The translations under genes were made by a program, and so were the position numbers. Below, one piece after another: positions 32,192-39,925 of a stretch of DNA of 57,506 bases. Within the stretch, counting starts at the first letter, position 1. Each line of letters starts with the position of its first letter. Under the pieces are notes generated by a model, which worked only from the letters and a program-made list of their open reading frames with translations, made no database searches and was not told the origin of the DNA. Source of the stretch: CAYRYU01 sp964428355 (GTDB lineage: Bacteria; Muiribacteriota; Ozemobacteria; Ozemobacterales; Ozemobacteraceae); contig CAYRYU010000044.1 in assembly GCA_964428355.1 (NCBI GenBank), positions 1 through 57,506 on the forward strand, written 5' to 3'.

Positions 32192-34240
32192 ATGACGGAG
32201 ATTCAGCACAAGAGGGCAGTCCCGATCCTTCATAGCATCAAGGTAAAGACCTGGGTCGGGATCTTTCTCGTTTCCGTCATTCCTCTCATCGTCCTGGGCT
32301 TCTACTCCTTCAACTTTCTCACCCAGATCACCAAGGATCTCCTGATCAAGAGCAATCTCCAGGCATTCCAGCAGGTAAAGAACGAAGTGGATCAGTATGT
32401 CCAGATGTATGACGATCTGATCAGATACCTCAAGAGCGACGCGAGGCTCCAGACCCCGGGCTCCCTCCAGGCCGCCGAAGCACTTCGTCAAATGGACCAG
32501 GGGTATGAATTCATCGATCGAATCATCATCTGCGCCGATGACGGACAGGTGATCGCGCATTCTGAAAAGGGGGACGGTGCCGCGCCTCAGCTAAGCCAGC
32601 TCGAAAGAAAGGTCCTTTCATCGACGGAGTCGGTTTTCTTTTCTCCCGGGATGTTTTTCATCCGAGCCCCCCTCGCTACGGAAGCCTCCGGGCCGGTCCT
32701 CATCGCTTCGGTCTCCTTCCTGAAGCTCCGGAAAACCCTCGAGGGAATGGCCTTCGGAACCTCGTTTCTTTTCTACCTGGTCACAAGGGACGGCCAGAAC
32801 GTTCTCGACCAGAAGGACTTCCCCCAGGCACTCGTCGATTCGCTCGTCCACCTCCCCTACGGAGGATACGACATCTTCGAGAAGGAGGAGGACGCCCCGT
32901 CCAGGGTTGCCGTCCTTCTACCGATACTCCGTTACGGGCTTCGGATCATCGTCATCCAGGATGCTCTCGAGGTGTATTCGGTCGTCCAGAGGGTGAAGCG
33001 CAACATCCACCTGGTCATCGCCATTGTCGGAATAGTGGCGTTCGCTTTCGGCACCCTGTTCAGCATCAGGATCACATCCCCGATCATCAACATCGCCGAC
33101 AAGGCCAACGAGATCTCCGGAGGGAACCTCCGGGTGAACGTGCACTCGAACAGGAAGGACGAGATCGGATTCCTGGCTTCCTGTTTCAACAACATGACCG
33201 CGAAGATCCGAAAGAAGGTCTTCGAACTCACAGCTCTGTTCAAGATATCCCAGATCATCAACAACACCTCTTCCTACCAGCGTGCCCTTGACGAAACCCT
33301 TTCCTACATCGTCACCATTTTTCTCGCAAAACGTGGGTCAATCATGCTCCTCTCCGATGTCGGAGACCAGCTCAAGCTCAAGAGCGTCCGGATCTTCGGG
33401 GAAATCGAGCAGGGGGCCTCCCCCGAAATCCAGGAAAGAATCGTTCTGAGGCTTGGGGAGGGAATCGCGGGTCAGGTCCTTGCCGACGGAAAGCCGATCG
33501 TGTGCCTCGACTGCGCGTCCGATCAACGGTTCAAAAAATACGATTCCGCCTCGGGCACGGAACCGCCCAAGGTCCTGATCACGGTTCCCCTGATCGTCCA
33601 GGGAAAGGCCCTGGGCGTCATCAATCTGGCCGACCGCGGTGAGCCCGAGAACTTCGGGAATGATGATCTGGAGCTCCTGATGGCCATCGCCAACCAGCTG
33701 GCGGTTTCGATCGACAACGCAAAGCTCCACGAACTCGCGATCACCGACGGACTGACTGGTTTGTTCATCCATCGCTATTTCCAGTTGAAGCTCGACGACG
33801 AGATCAAGAGGGCGCGTCGCTACGTTTCCCCTCTTTCCCTGATCATCTTCGACATAGACCATTTCAAGAAGTTCAACGACACCTACGGTCATCAGCAGGG
33901 TGACCGCATCCTCAAGGAAACCGCCCGACTCGTGAAAGAGTCGGTCCGCGGAACCGACATCGCTTGTCGTTACGGGGGTGAGGAGTTCTCCATCATCCTC
34001 CCCCATACGACTGCGGAGCAGGCGATCATCTTTGCAGAACGTCTCCGGAAGCGGTTCGCCGAAACCGAGTTCCGCTACCAGGATCTGATAATGCAGGTGA
34101 CGATCAGCCTCGGGATCTCGGAGTTTCCAAAAATGTGTCAGGATAAGATGTCCCTGATCAAGAAGGCGGACCAGGCCCTGTACAATTGCAAAAACAAAGG
34201 ACGGAACCGTGTCCAGATCTATTCCGAAGATATGGCCTGA
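32192..34240 (+). CDS. membrane diguanylate cyclase (sensor-HAMP-GAF-GGDEF)
   Basis: About 682 residues. The ATG at 32192 follows GAGG closely; a GTG at 32156 lacks a ribosome site. TM1 is VGIFLVSVIPLIVLGFYSF, followed by a periplasmic Cache-like sensor. TM2 is LVIAIVGIVAFAFGTLFSI, then HAMP (INIADKANEISGGNLRVN), GAF (ERIVLRLGEGIAGQVLADG) and a GGDEF domain. The catalytic motif is YGGEEF. The inhibitory site RGTD lies exactly five residues before it, so the enzyme is probably active and subject to c-di-GMP feedback. It overlaps the TAXI protein gene by 32 bases, suggesting linked expression of signal and solute binding. Confidence 0.95.
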   Translation: MTEIQHKRAVPILHSIKVKTWVGIFLVSVIPLIVLGFYSFNFLTQITKDLLIKSNLQAFQQVKNEVDQYVQMYDDLIRYLKSDARLQTPGSLQAAEALRQMDQGYEFIDRIIICADDGQVIAHSEKGDGAAPQLSQLERKVLSSTESVFFSPGMFFIRAPLATEASGPVLIASVSFLKLRKTLEGMAFGTSFLFYLVTRDGQNVLDQKDFPQALVDSLVHLPYGGYDIFEKEEDAPSRVAVLLPILRYGLRIIVIQDALEVYSVVQRVKRNIHLVIAIVGIVAFAFGTLFSIRITSPIINIADKANEISGGNLRVNVHSNRKDEIGFLASCFNNMTAKIRKKVFELTALFKISQIINNTSSYQRALDETLSYIVTIFLAKRGSIMLLSDVGDQLKLKSVRIFGEIEQGASPEIQERIVLRLGEGIAGQVLADGKPIVCLDCASDQRFKKYDSASGTEPPKVLITVPLIVQGKALGVINLADRGEPENFGNDDLELLMAIANQLAVSIDNAKLHELAITDGLTGLFIHRYFQLKLDDEIKRARRYVSPLSLIIFDIDHFKKFNDTYGHQQGDRILKETARLVKESVRGTDIACRYGGEEFSIILPHTTAEQAIIFAERLRKRFAETEFRYQDLIMQVTISLGISEFPKMCQDKMSLIKKADQALYNCKNKGRNRVQIYSEDMA

Positions 34241-35246
34241 AAAGCTGCTTTCCGTCGCGTGCCTGGTGGGAATCATCTTTTGGTTCTGGCACGCAGGACC
34301 GGCTTTCGGGCAGACCCCCGCTCCGGCAGCGTCCGCGCCGATCCGGACGCAACTCGTGAAGCGCTTCCTGTCGATCGGGACGGGGAGCATCAACGGTGTT
34401 TACTACCCCCTCGGAACTGCAATGGCCAGGTTGTTCAACTCCAATCTCGGAGATATCCTGGTTATTTCCGAGCCCACCAACGGATCCGTTTCCAACGTCC
34501 GATTCCTCCGGAATGGTGACATCGCCCTTGCCATCGTTCAGAACGATGTCGCCTGGGAAGCCTTCACCGGGAAAGGGAACTTCGAAGGGAAGCCTTTTGC
34601 TGAGTTGAGGGTTCTTACATCCCTTTACTCGGAAGTCATTCACGTCGCGGTCCGGAAGGACGCCAACCTGGTTACCTTCCAGGACCTCAGGGGAAAGGTG
34701 ATCGCCATCGGGGAGGCCGGAAGCGGAACCGCGATAAACGCCCGGATAATCCTTGAATCGGCGGGCCTTCGGGAAGGGGATTTCACTCCGAGCTACCTCA
34801 CCTTCACGAAGGCGACCGACGCCCTCCAGGCGGGGTACATCGATGCGGTGTTTTTTACCGGCGGCGTTCCCCTTGAGGGCTTCGCATTGCTCGGGGCGAA
34901 GATCCCTTTCCGGCTCCTTTCTTTTTCCGAAGAGCTCCGCCAGCGGCTCGTGGGTGGGTATCCCTTCCTGGAGAGGGAGAACATTCCCCGGGGAACTTAC
35001 CCCGGCCAGGATGAGGACATCCCCACGGTCGGGCTGAGGGCGCTTCTGATCACCACCAGCGAATTCGACCCGGACCTTGGGGGAAGGATGCTCCGATTGC
35101 TTTTCGGGAACATCGGGTATCTGACCTCGATCTCCCGGACGGCATCTTCCCTGAATATCAAATCTGCCCTGAAGGGGGTGGATCCCAAGATGCTTCACCC
35201 AGCCGCGGAAAAGTATTTCCAGGAAAACCGGGGAGGGGGCGGTTGA
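34209..35246 (+). CDS. TAXI family TRAP-type solute-binding protein
   Basis: A 345-residue periplasmic protein starting at a GTG that overlaps the cyclase gene. A hydrophobic signal (SVACLVGIIFWFWHAGPAFG) precedes the mature domain. FLSIGTGSINGVYYPLGTAMA is the TAXI-family signature. GDIALAIVQNDVAWEAF, LRVLTSLYSEVIHVAV and GKVIAIGEAGSGTAINARI follow as expected. TAXI proteins normally deliver glutamate or similar acids to a TRAP membrane channel, but no TRAP permease is in the window. It may instead work as a ligand receptor for the diguanylate cyclase, which is inference from the overlap. Confidence 0.92.
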   Translation: MSRSIPKIWPEKLLSVACLVGIIFWFWHAGPAFGQTPAPAASAPIRTQLVKRFLSIGTGSINGVYYPLGTAMARLFNSNLGDILVISEPTNGSVSNVRFLRNGDIALAIVQNDVAWEAFTGKGNFEGKPFAELRVLTSLYSEVIHVAVRKDANLVTFQDLRGKVIAIGEAGSGTAINARIILESAGLREGDFTPSYLTFTKATDALQAGYIDAVFFTGGVPLEGFALLGAKIPFRLLSFSEELRQRLVGGYPFLERENIPRGTYPGQDEDIPTVGLRALLITTSEFDPDLGGRMLRLLFGNIGYLTSISRTASSLNIKSALKGVDPKMLHPAAEKYFQENRGGGG

Positions 35247-37015
35247 TGAGAGGCCGGCGGGAGAGCTTTTTCCTTCTCTCAGCGGTGGTCGTTTCTCTCC
35301 TCCTCTTGGCGCATCAGGAAACGTCTGCCGGGCCTCTCAGGTTCACCCTGCTTCACACCAACGATCTTCATTCCCATTTCGAGGGGTTGGGGCCAGATGG
35401 TGCGGTGACTCCCACCCCCGGGGACGGAGATCCGGTAATTGGGCATTTCGCAAGGCTTGCCTCACTGATCTTGGAAACCAAAAGCCGGAAGGCAGGGCAG
35501 GGGGAGCCGGTGCTTCTCTTCGACTCCGGGGATGCCCAGTTCGGAACACTTTTCCAGATTCTCGGCCCCTCTCCCCGAACCCCGGTCGTCCCCGAACTGC
35601 AGTTCTTCTCGGACATGGGGTACGATGCGATTTGCCTCGGGAACCACGATTTCGAGGCAGGTGAGCACGGCCTTGCAGTCATGCTGAACAAGGCCGCAGC
35701 GGCGGGAATTTCGCTTCCCATCCTTGGAACCAACCTCAGGATCCATTCCAGAAACGAGGAGCTCGCAAGATTCCTGCAACCCCTGGCCGTAGTTGCATCC
35801 GGTCCGAGGTTCCTCCCGTTCTGGCTCAAGGCGCTGAACTTCCCCGAGAGAACCCTGAGGATCGGGGTGATCGGGCTCTTCGGGACAAATGCCGCGCAGG
35901 TCAGCATGGCCATCAGGCATGATGTTTCCTTCGATGGGTTCGACGACCGCACGACCAGGTCCGACTTCGATCAACTGGTCACCGTCGCAGCCAGGGCGGT
36001 TGCTGAGTTGCGGGGGAAATACGCGGCCGATCTGGTTATCGCACTTTTCCACGGCGGGATTCCCGAGGACGTCAGACTGGCCAGGAAGGTTCCGGGGCTC
36101 GACATCATTCTTTCCGGGCACACTCAGGATCCCTACTTCCTCCAGCAGAACGGCGTGTTCATCCATCACAGCGGGTTCGGGGGGGCCACCCTGGGCCGGC
36201 TCGAACTTTCCTGGGAGGAAGGGCGTCTTTCCCTTCTGAACCCCGAAAAGACGCTGGTTCCGGTTGACGATTCGGGGCCCGCCGACCCCTCCACCTGGGA
36301 GAAGACCCAGGGATACAAGGAGATTGTCGACCGGTTGCTCTCGAGCGGAACTTACGCCTATTCCACCCCCATTTTCGAGACGGAAAAGGATTTCCAGCGG
36401 ATGCGTTTTCCGGACAACCGGGCGGGAGTTCTTGCTGCATCCTGTCTCGAGAGCGAAATCAACAGGTATCTTCAGCCCCCGATCGACGTTTTCATTTCCT
36501 CCTACGGGATGATCCGTTCAGAGTTCCGTGTACTCGGTGGAAGACCGACCGCGTATCAGTACTCTGACGTTTTCAAGTTCTTTCCGCTGGGATACGATGC
36601 CAGATCCCGTCCCGGTTCCCCGCTGGTAACCTTCTATCTCACGAAAAAGGACCTCAGAATCCTCCTGGAAGTCATGGAGGCATTCGGAAAGGTTACTCCC
36701 TCCTACGAACCCGTGACATCCGACTCCCTCGTCTACGAGGTCAATCCCCTGGGGATTCCGATGTTGAACCGCATAATCAACCCCCGTCTCCACGACCTGG
36801 AGTTTCCCGAATGGCCCTACCTTGTCCGGGTCGGGGCAAACGATTTCTTTTTCAGGAACCTTCGGAAGGTCCGGGAGCTGACGAACGGCATGATCCGGAT
36901 CTCCCCCCGGAACTCCTCCGGGCTCGAAGTCGAGGAACCCATCGAGCTCGACATTCCCCGGGAAGCAGACCTCCTTGCGGCGTCCCTTTCCCGTATCAGA
37001 AAAATCGGAAAATGA
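35246..37015 (+). CDS. secreted 5'-nucleotidase/2',3'-cyclic phosphodiesterase family protein
   Basis: About 589 residues with a signal peptide (FFLLSAVVVSLLLLAHQETS). The metallophosphatase domain has LLHTNDLHSHFE, LFDSGDAQFGTLF, ICLGNHDFEAGEHG, ALFHGGIPEDV and ILSGHTQDPYF, all metal-binding motifs of the UshA/NTPase family. The C-terminal 5_nucleotid_C domain follows (FISSYGMIRSEFRVLGG, FKFFPLGYD, LVYEVNPLG). It hydrolyses extracellular nucleotides in the periplasm to release phosphate and nucleosides. It overlaps its upstream neighbour by one base and its downstream neighbour by ATGA, so it is part of one operon. Confidence 0.93.
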   Translation: MRGRRESFFLLSAVVVSLLLLAHQETSAGPLRFTLLHTNDLHSHFEGLGPDGAVTPTPGDGDPVIGHFARLASLILETKSRKAGQGEPVLLFDSGDAQFGTLFQILGPSPRTPVVPELQFFSDMGYDAICLGNHDFEAGEHGLAVMLNKAAAAGISLPILGTNLRIHSRNEELARFLQPLAVVASGPRFLPFWLKALNFPERTLRIGVIGLFGTNAAQVSMAIRHDVSFDGFDDRTTRSDFDQLVTVAARAVAELRGKYAADLVIALFHGGIPEDVRLARKVPGLDIILSGHTQDPYFLQQNGVFIHHSGFGGATLGRLELSWEEGRLSLLNPEKTLVPVDDSGPADPSTWEKTQGYKEIVDRLLSSGTYAYSTPIFETEKDFQRMRFPDNRAGVLAASCLESEINRYLQPPIDVFISSYGMIRSEFRVLGGRPTAYQYSDVFKFFPLGYDARSRPGSPLVTFYLTKKDLRILLEVMEAFGKVTPSYEPVTSDSLVYEVNPLGIPMLNRIINPRLHDLEFPEWPYLVRVGANDFFFRNLRKVRELTNGMIRISPRNSSGLEVEEPIELDIPREADLLAASLSRIRKIGK

Positions 37016-38019
37016 AGCGTGTTGGGACGTTCCTCTTCATGATCTTTTCCATCAGGGCCATGGCCTTCGATTGTCCTGACCTTCGTGTGATACCGCTTCC
37101 AGGAGAGGGCAGGATCATCGTCGAGGGTGCCGTCATGAAAGGGAGGCTGCGGACGGGACTCCGGAAACGTGACAGGTTGCGGAGCCTGTTTTCCAGTCCA
37201 GCCGCACAGGAAAAGCTTTCCCTCGATGTGGGGAAGGCTTCCGCACCCGTTTCGCTCGACGACGAAGGCCGGTTTTCACAACCGTTCGACTTGCGCCCAG
37301 GGACCGGAACGGTTCGCCTTCTCGACTCGACGGGGGCCGTTCTTGCATCGAAGGAGTTCGGCCTTCCCGTCCGAAGACCTGGGTTCATCGCCATCTCCGA
37401 CATCGACGACACCATTCTGGTTTCCGAGATCCGGAAGAGGATCCGGCTTCTCTGGAATGCGCTGATCAAGCCGGTCACCAAGCGGCGGCCGGTCCAGTCT
37501 ACGCCGGGGGTATACCGCTCCATTGCCGAGGGAAACAACCTCGGTCCCCCCCTTTTCTTCTATGTCAGCGCTTCACCCGCTGCCATGGGCCGGTTTTTGG
37601 CGGAGTTTCTGACCATCAACCGTTTTCCGGCGGGAACCCTTTGCATCAAGAACAGCCTCCTGAAAGAGGGATTCGATGCCCACGACCATAAAATGAAGTG
37701 GCTCAACAGGCTCGCCGGGCTTTTCCCGAAAACCCCGTTCTTGCTGCTGGGAGACAGCGGGGAAAAGGACCCCGAGATCTACTCCGAGTTCGCCCTGGCC
37801 TCACCGACCCATCCCGTTCTCGGAATTCTCATCCGGAGAGCCGAGGACGACCCCGACCGGACCGTTTCCCTGAAAGGCATCGGCAAACCCCTTGCCGCGA
37901 AGGGAATTTCCTTCACCGTTTGGGAAAGCCCTTCCGATCTGGCTTCCTGCGTCGCCTCGTTCGGTTTCCGGATTCCCCATGATCCCACCGATCCTCCCGT
38001 TCCTGCCGGAGACGATTGA
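37012..38019 (+). CDS. APP1/DUF2183 phosphatidate phosphatase-like protein
   Basis: About 335 residues with a short signal (RVGTFLFMIFSIRAMA). A beta-rich N-terminal part ends in GFIAISDIDDTILVSEIRKR, whose DIDDT is the HAD catalytic motif of the APP1 family. FYVSASPAAM and the C-terminal FLLLGDSGEKDPEIYSEFA are the further family blocks. Yeast App1 dephosphorylates phosphatidic acid; bacterial members are exported and poorly studied. It overlaps the 5'-nucleotidase by ATGA. Together with the GDPD nearby, it suggests phospholipid or phosphate scavenging. Confidence 0.9.
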   Translation: MKRVGTFLFMIFSIRAMAFDCPDLRVIPLPGEGRIIVEGAVMKGRLRTGLRKRDRLRSLFSSPAAQEKLSLDVGKASAPVSLDDEGRFSQPFDLRPGTGTVRLLDSTGAVLASKEFGLPVRRPGFIAISDIDDTILVSEIRKRIRLLWNALIKPVTKRRPVQSTPGVYRSIAEGNNLGPPLFFYVSASPAAMGRFLAEFLTINRFPAGTLCIKNSLLKEGFDAHDHKMKWLNRLAGLFPKTPFLLLGDSGEKDPEIYSEFALASPTHPVLGILIRRAEDDPDRTVSLKGIGKPLAAKGISFTVWESPSDLASCVASFGFRIPHDPTDPPVPAGDD

Positions 38020-38069
38020 ACGCGTTTCGGGGAGGACCGGATATTCGATTACCGAAGGGGGAAATCCTA

Positions 38070-38648
38070 ATGAACCAGGATCCTCGGTGCCCCTGGTGCC
38101 TCGGATCGCCCGAGTATCAGGCTTACCATGATCGGGAGTGGGGTCGTCCGGTTCACGACGACCGGGTGCTTTTCGAGTTCCTGGTCCTGGAAGGGGCTCA
38201 GGCCGGTCTCTCGTGGTCGACCATTCTCTCGAAACGGGAAAACTACCGGCGTGTGTTCGCCGGGTTCGACCCGGAAAAGGTGGTGCGATTCACCAGCCGC
38301 CGGATCCAGGGGCTGCTTGAGAACCCGGGAATCGTCCGGAATCGTTTGAAGGTCGAGGGGACCGTCAAGAATGCCCGCGCTTTCCTCGAAGTTCGGAAGG
38401 AATTCGGGTCGTTCGATGCCTTTCTTTGGGGTTTCGTTGGTGGTTCGCCGATCGTGAACTGCCGAACCTCGCTCTCCGAGGTTCCTTCGACTTCACCAGA
38501 ATCCGACAGGCTCTCGAAAGCACTGAAAAAGCGTGGGTTCACTTTCGTCGGTTCGACGATAATCTATGCTTTCATGCAGGCTGTCGGGATTGTGGACGAT
38601 CATCTCGTTACCTGTCCGTTCCACTCGGCGAACCGGTCGCGGGGCTGA
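38070..38648 (+). CDS. tag: DNA-3-methyladenine glycosylase I
   Basis: A 192-residue protein of the normal Tag length. The ATG at 38070 follows AAGGGGG. RCPWCLGSPEYQAYHDREWG at the N-terminus and VDDHLVTCPFH at the C-terminus supply the Cys and His ligands of the Tag zinc site. FEFLVLEGAQAGLSWSTIL holds the catalytic Glu region. Tag removes 3-methyladenine from alkylated DNA in base excision repair. It is 50 bases after the APP1 gene and overlaps the convergent GDPD by 41 bases at the 3' end, so it may be carried along by the upstream promoter. Confidence 0.96.
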   Translation: MNQDPRCPWCLGSPEYQAYHDREWGRPVHDDRVLFEFLVLEGAQAGLSWSTILSKRENYRRVFAGFDPEKVVRFTSRRIQGLLENPGIVRNRLKVEGTVKNARAFLEVRKEFGSFDAFLWGFVGGSPIVNCRTSLSEVPSTSPESDRLSKALKKRGFTFVGSTIIYAFMQAVGIVDDHLVTCPFHSANRSRG

Positions 38649-39705
38649 CCGAACCGGGCACAGGCGGATTCGGGAGGCTTTGGGGAAGGATCGTGCTTCC
38701 GGTTTTGAAAGCCGGGGCTATCCGGTCGATTCGGTTTGTCCAGATTCCTCCCGAAAAAGAAGCAGGAAGGAGCCCCAGGGAACCCGTGGCATCGAACCCT
38801 TCCGACCAGTTGCCCGCCCCTCCCACGAGTGCGAAGGGTGTTCCCGCCGCTGCCATCCGCTGTTGGAAAAGGTTTGGCCATCCCCACAGGTATGGGGCAT
38901 ACCGGAGGGGGATGAAAAGCAGGGAATTCCTCATCGCGGGGGGGATGTAACCCGACCAACCGATGGCTAGATAGGTCAGGAGGGCACTTTTGGCGATCGA
39001 CTTGGAAAAAACCCGGACCTGGGGAAGACCCTCCTTGAGTGATGCGATTGGCCTGTCTCCTCCGTAGACCCAGATCTTGCTGAGACGTTCCTCGGGAAGT
39101 CCGTTCAGGAACTCGGCGAGTCGATTTCCCTCGTTGGGGTCGTTGCTCTTGATGTGAACCAGGAACCGCCTTTCCGGGAAATGCTTGAAGACCTCGTCGA
39201 GAGTAGGCATCAAACCCACTCCCTTCCCTCGGAACGGAAAGGTCTCTCCGCCGTCGGAAGTGTAACCGAAGCCCACATCGAGCGTTTTCAGGTAATCGAC
39301 GGTCTGCTCCCGGGTGACTCCCTTGCCATCCGTACGGAAATCCAGGGTCCAGTCATGGAAGACCGCGAACCGGCCGTCCTTCGTCGGGTGGATATCGAGC
39401 TCGACGATGTCGGCCCCGGCATCGAATGCGGCTTCCATGGAAGGGATGGTGTTCTCCAGAAAAGGGTGTTCCGGAGCGTAGATCAACCTTGCCGTGTTCG
39501 ATTCCGCCGTCAGGCCCTCGATGGGGAAAGTCTGCCCAAGCCCTCTGTGGGCGAGCAGCCAGGGGCGCCCCGGTGGTGGGTCCGTGAACCACGAGGTGTT
39601 GTTCAGGAAAAGAAACGTCCCGAACAGGAGAACTGCGATCAGGATCTTCTTCTTCAACTTCACGTGGTCAGTCGATGGTAAGGGTTTCGAAATCCACTCC
39701 GCCAT
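38608..39705 (-). CDS. membrane-anchored glycerophosphodiester phosphodiesterase
   Basis: About 365 residues. A single hydrophobic segment (ILIAVLLFGTFLFLNNTSW) anchors the protein or acts as a signal. The GDPD core has LLAHRGLGQTFP, ENTIPSMEAAFDAGADIVEL, DIHPTKDGRFAVFHDWTLD and RFLVHIKSND, which include the catalytic His pair and metal-binding Glu/Asp residues. It splits glycerophosphodiesters to glycerol-3-phosphate and an alcohol. The C-terminus is longer than usual and hydrophobic (YIPPAMRNSLLFIPLRYAPY). The ATG at 39705 has a weak ribosome site. A REP-like element lies 17 bases upstream. Confidence 0.92.
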   Translation of the reverse strand: MAEWISKPLPSTDHVKLKKKILIAVLLFGTFLFLNNTSWFTDPPPGRPWLLAHRGLGQTFPIEGLTAESNTARLIYAPEHPFLENTIPSMEAAFDAGADIVELDIHPTKDGRFAVFHDWTLDFRTDGKGVTREQTVDYLKTLDVGFGYTSDGGETFPFRGKGVGLMPTLDEVFKHFPERRFLVHIKSNDPNEGNRLAEFLNGLPEERLSKIWVYGGDRPIASLKEGLPQVRVFSKSIAKSALLTYLAIGWSGYIPPAMRNSLLFIPLRYAPYLWGWPNLFQQRMAAAGTPFALVGGAGNWSEGFDATGSLGLLPASFSGGIWTNRIDRIAPAFKTGSTILPQSLPNPPVPGSVSPATGSPSGTDR

Positions 39706-39721
39706 GATACCCGAAAACCGG

Positions 39722-39773
39722 AAAATCGGGGACACAGGAATCTTTTCCAAAAAGGAACATGTCCCCCATTTTT
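39722..39773. repeat. REP-like inverted repeat, copy 1
   Basis: AAATCGGGGACACAGGAATC on one side and GGAACATGTCCCCCATTT on the other form a hairpin. It is the reverse-oriented copy of the element at 39873, sharing its first 24 bases. Confidence 0.7.
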
Positions 39774-39872
39774 CAAAAGTCTCTCCAACAGCGAACTTGT
39801 CAGGATTCCATCCGGGGGGTGAGTTTCTTCCCCCTTACCCATCTCCAAAACCCTCACCAACACAGCAACGGC

Positions 39873-39923
39873 TAAATCGGGGACATGTGAATCAATTCAA
39901 AAGATTCCTGTGTCCCCGATTTA
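39873..39923. repeat. REP-like inverted repeat, copy 2
   Basis: TAAATCGGGGACATGTG pairs with the complement ending CTGTGTCCCCGATTTA, enclosing about 18 bases. It lies two bases from the SrfC stop codon and may also end the Srf transcript. The two copies are in opposite orientation, 99 bases apart. Confidence 0.7.
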
Positions 39924-39925
39924 GG

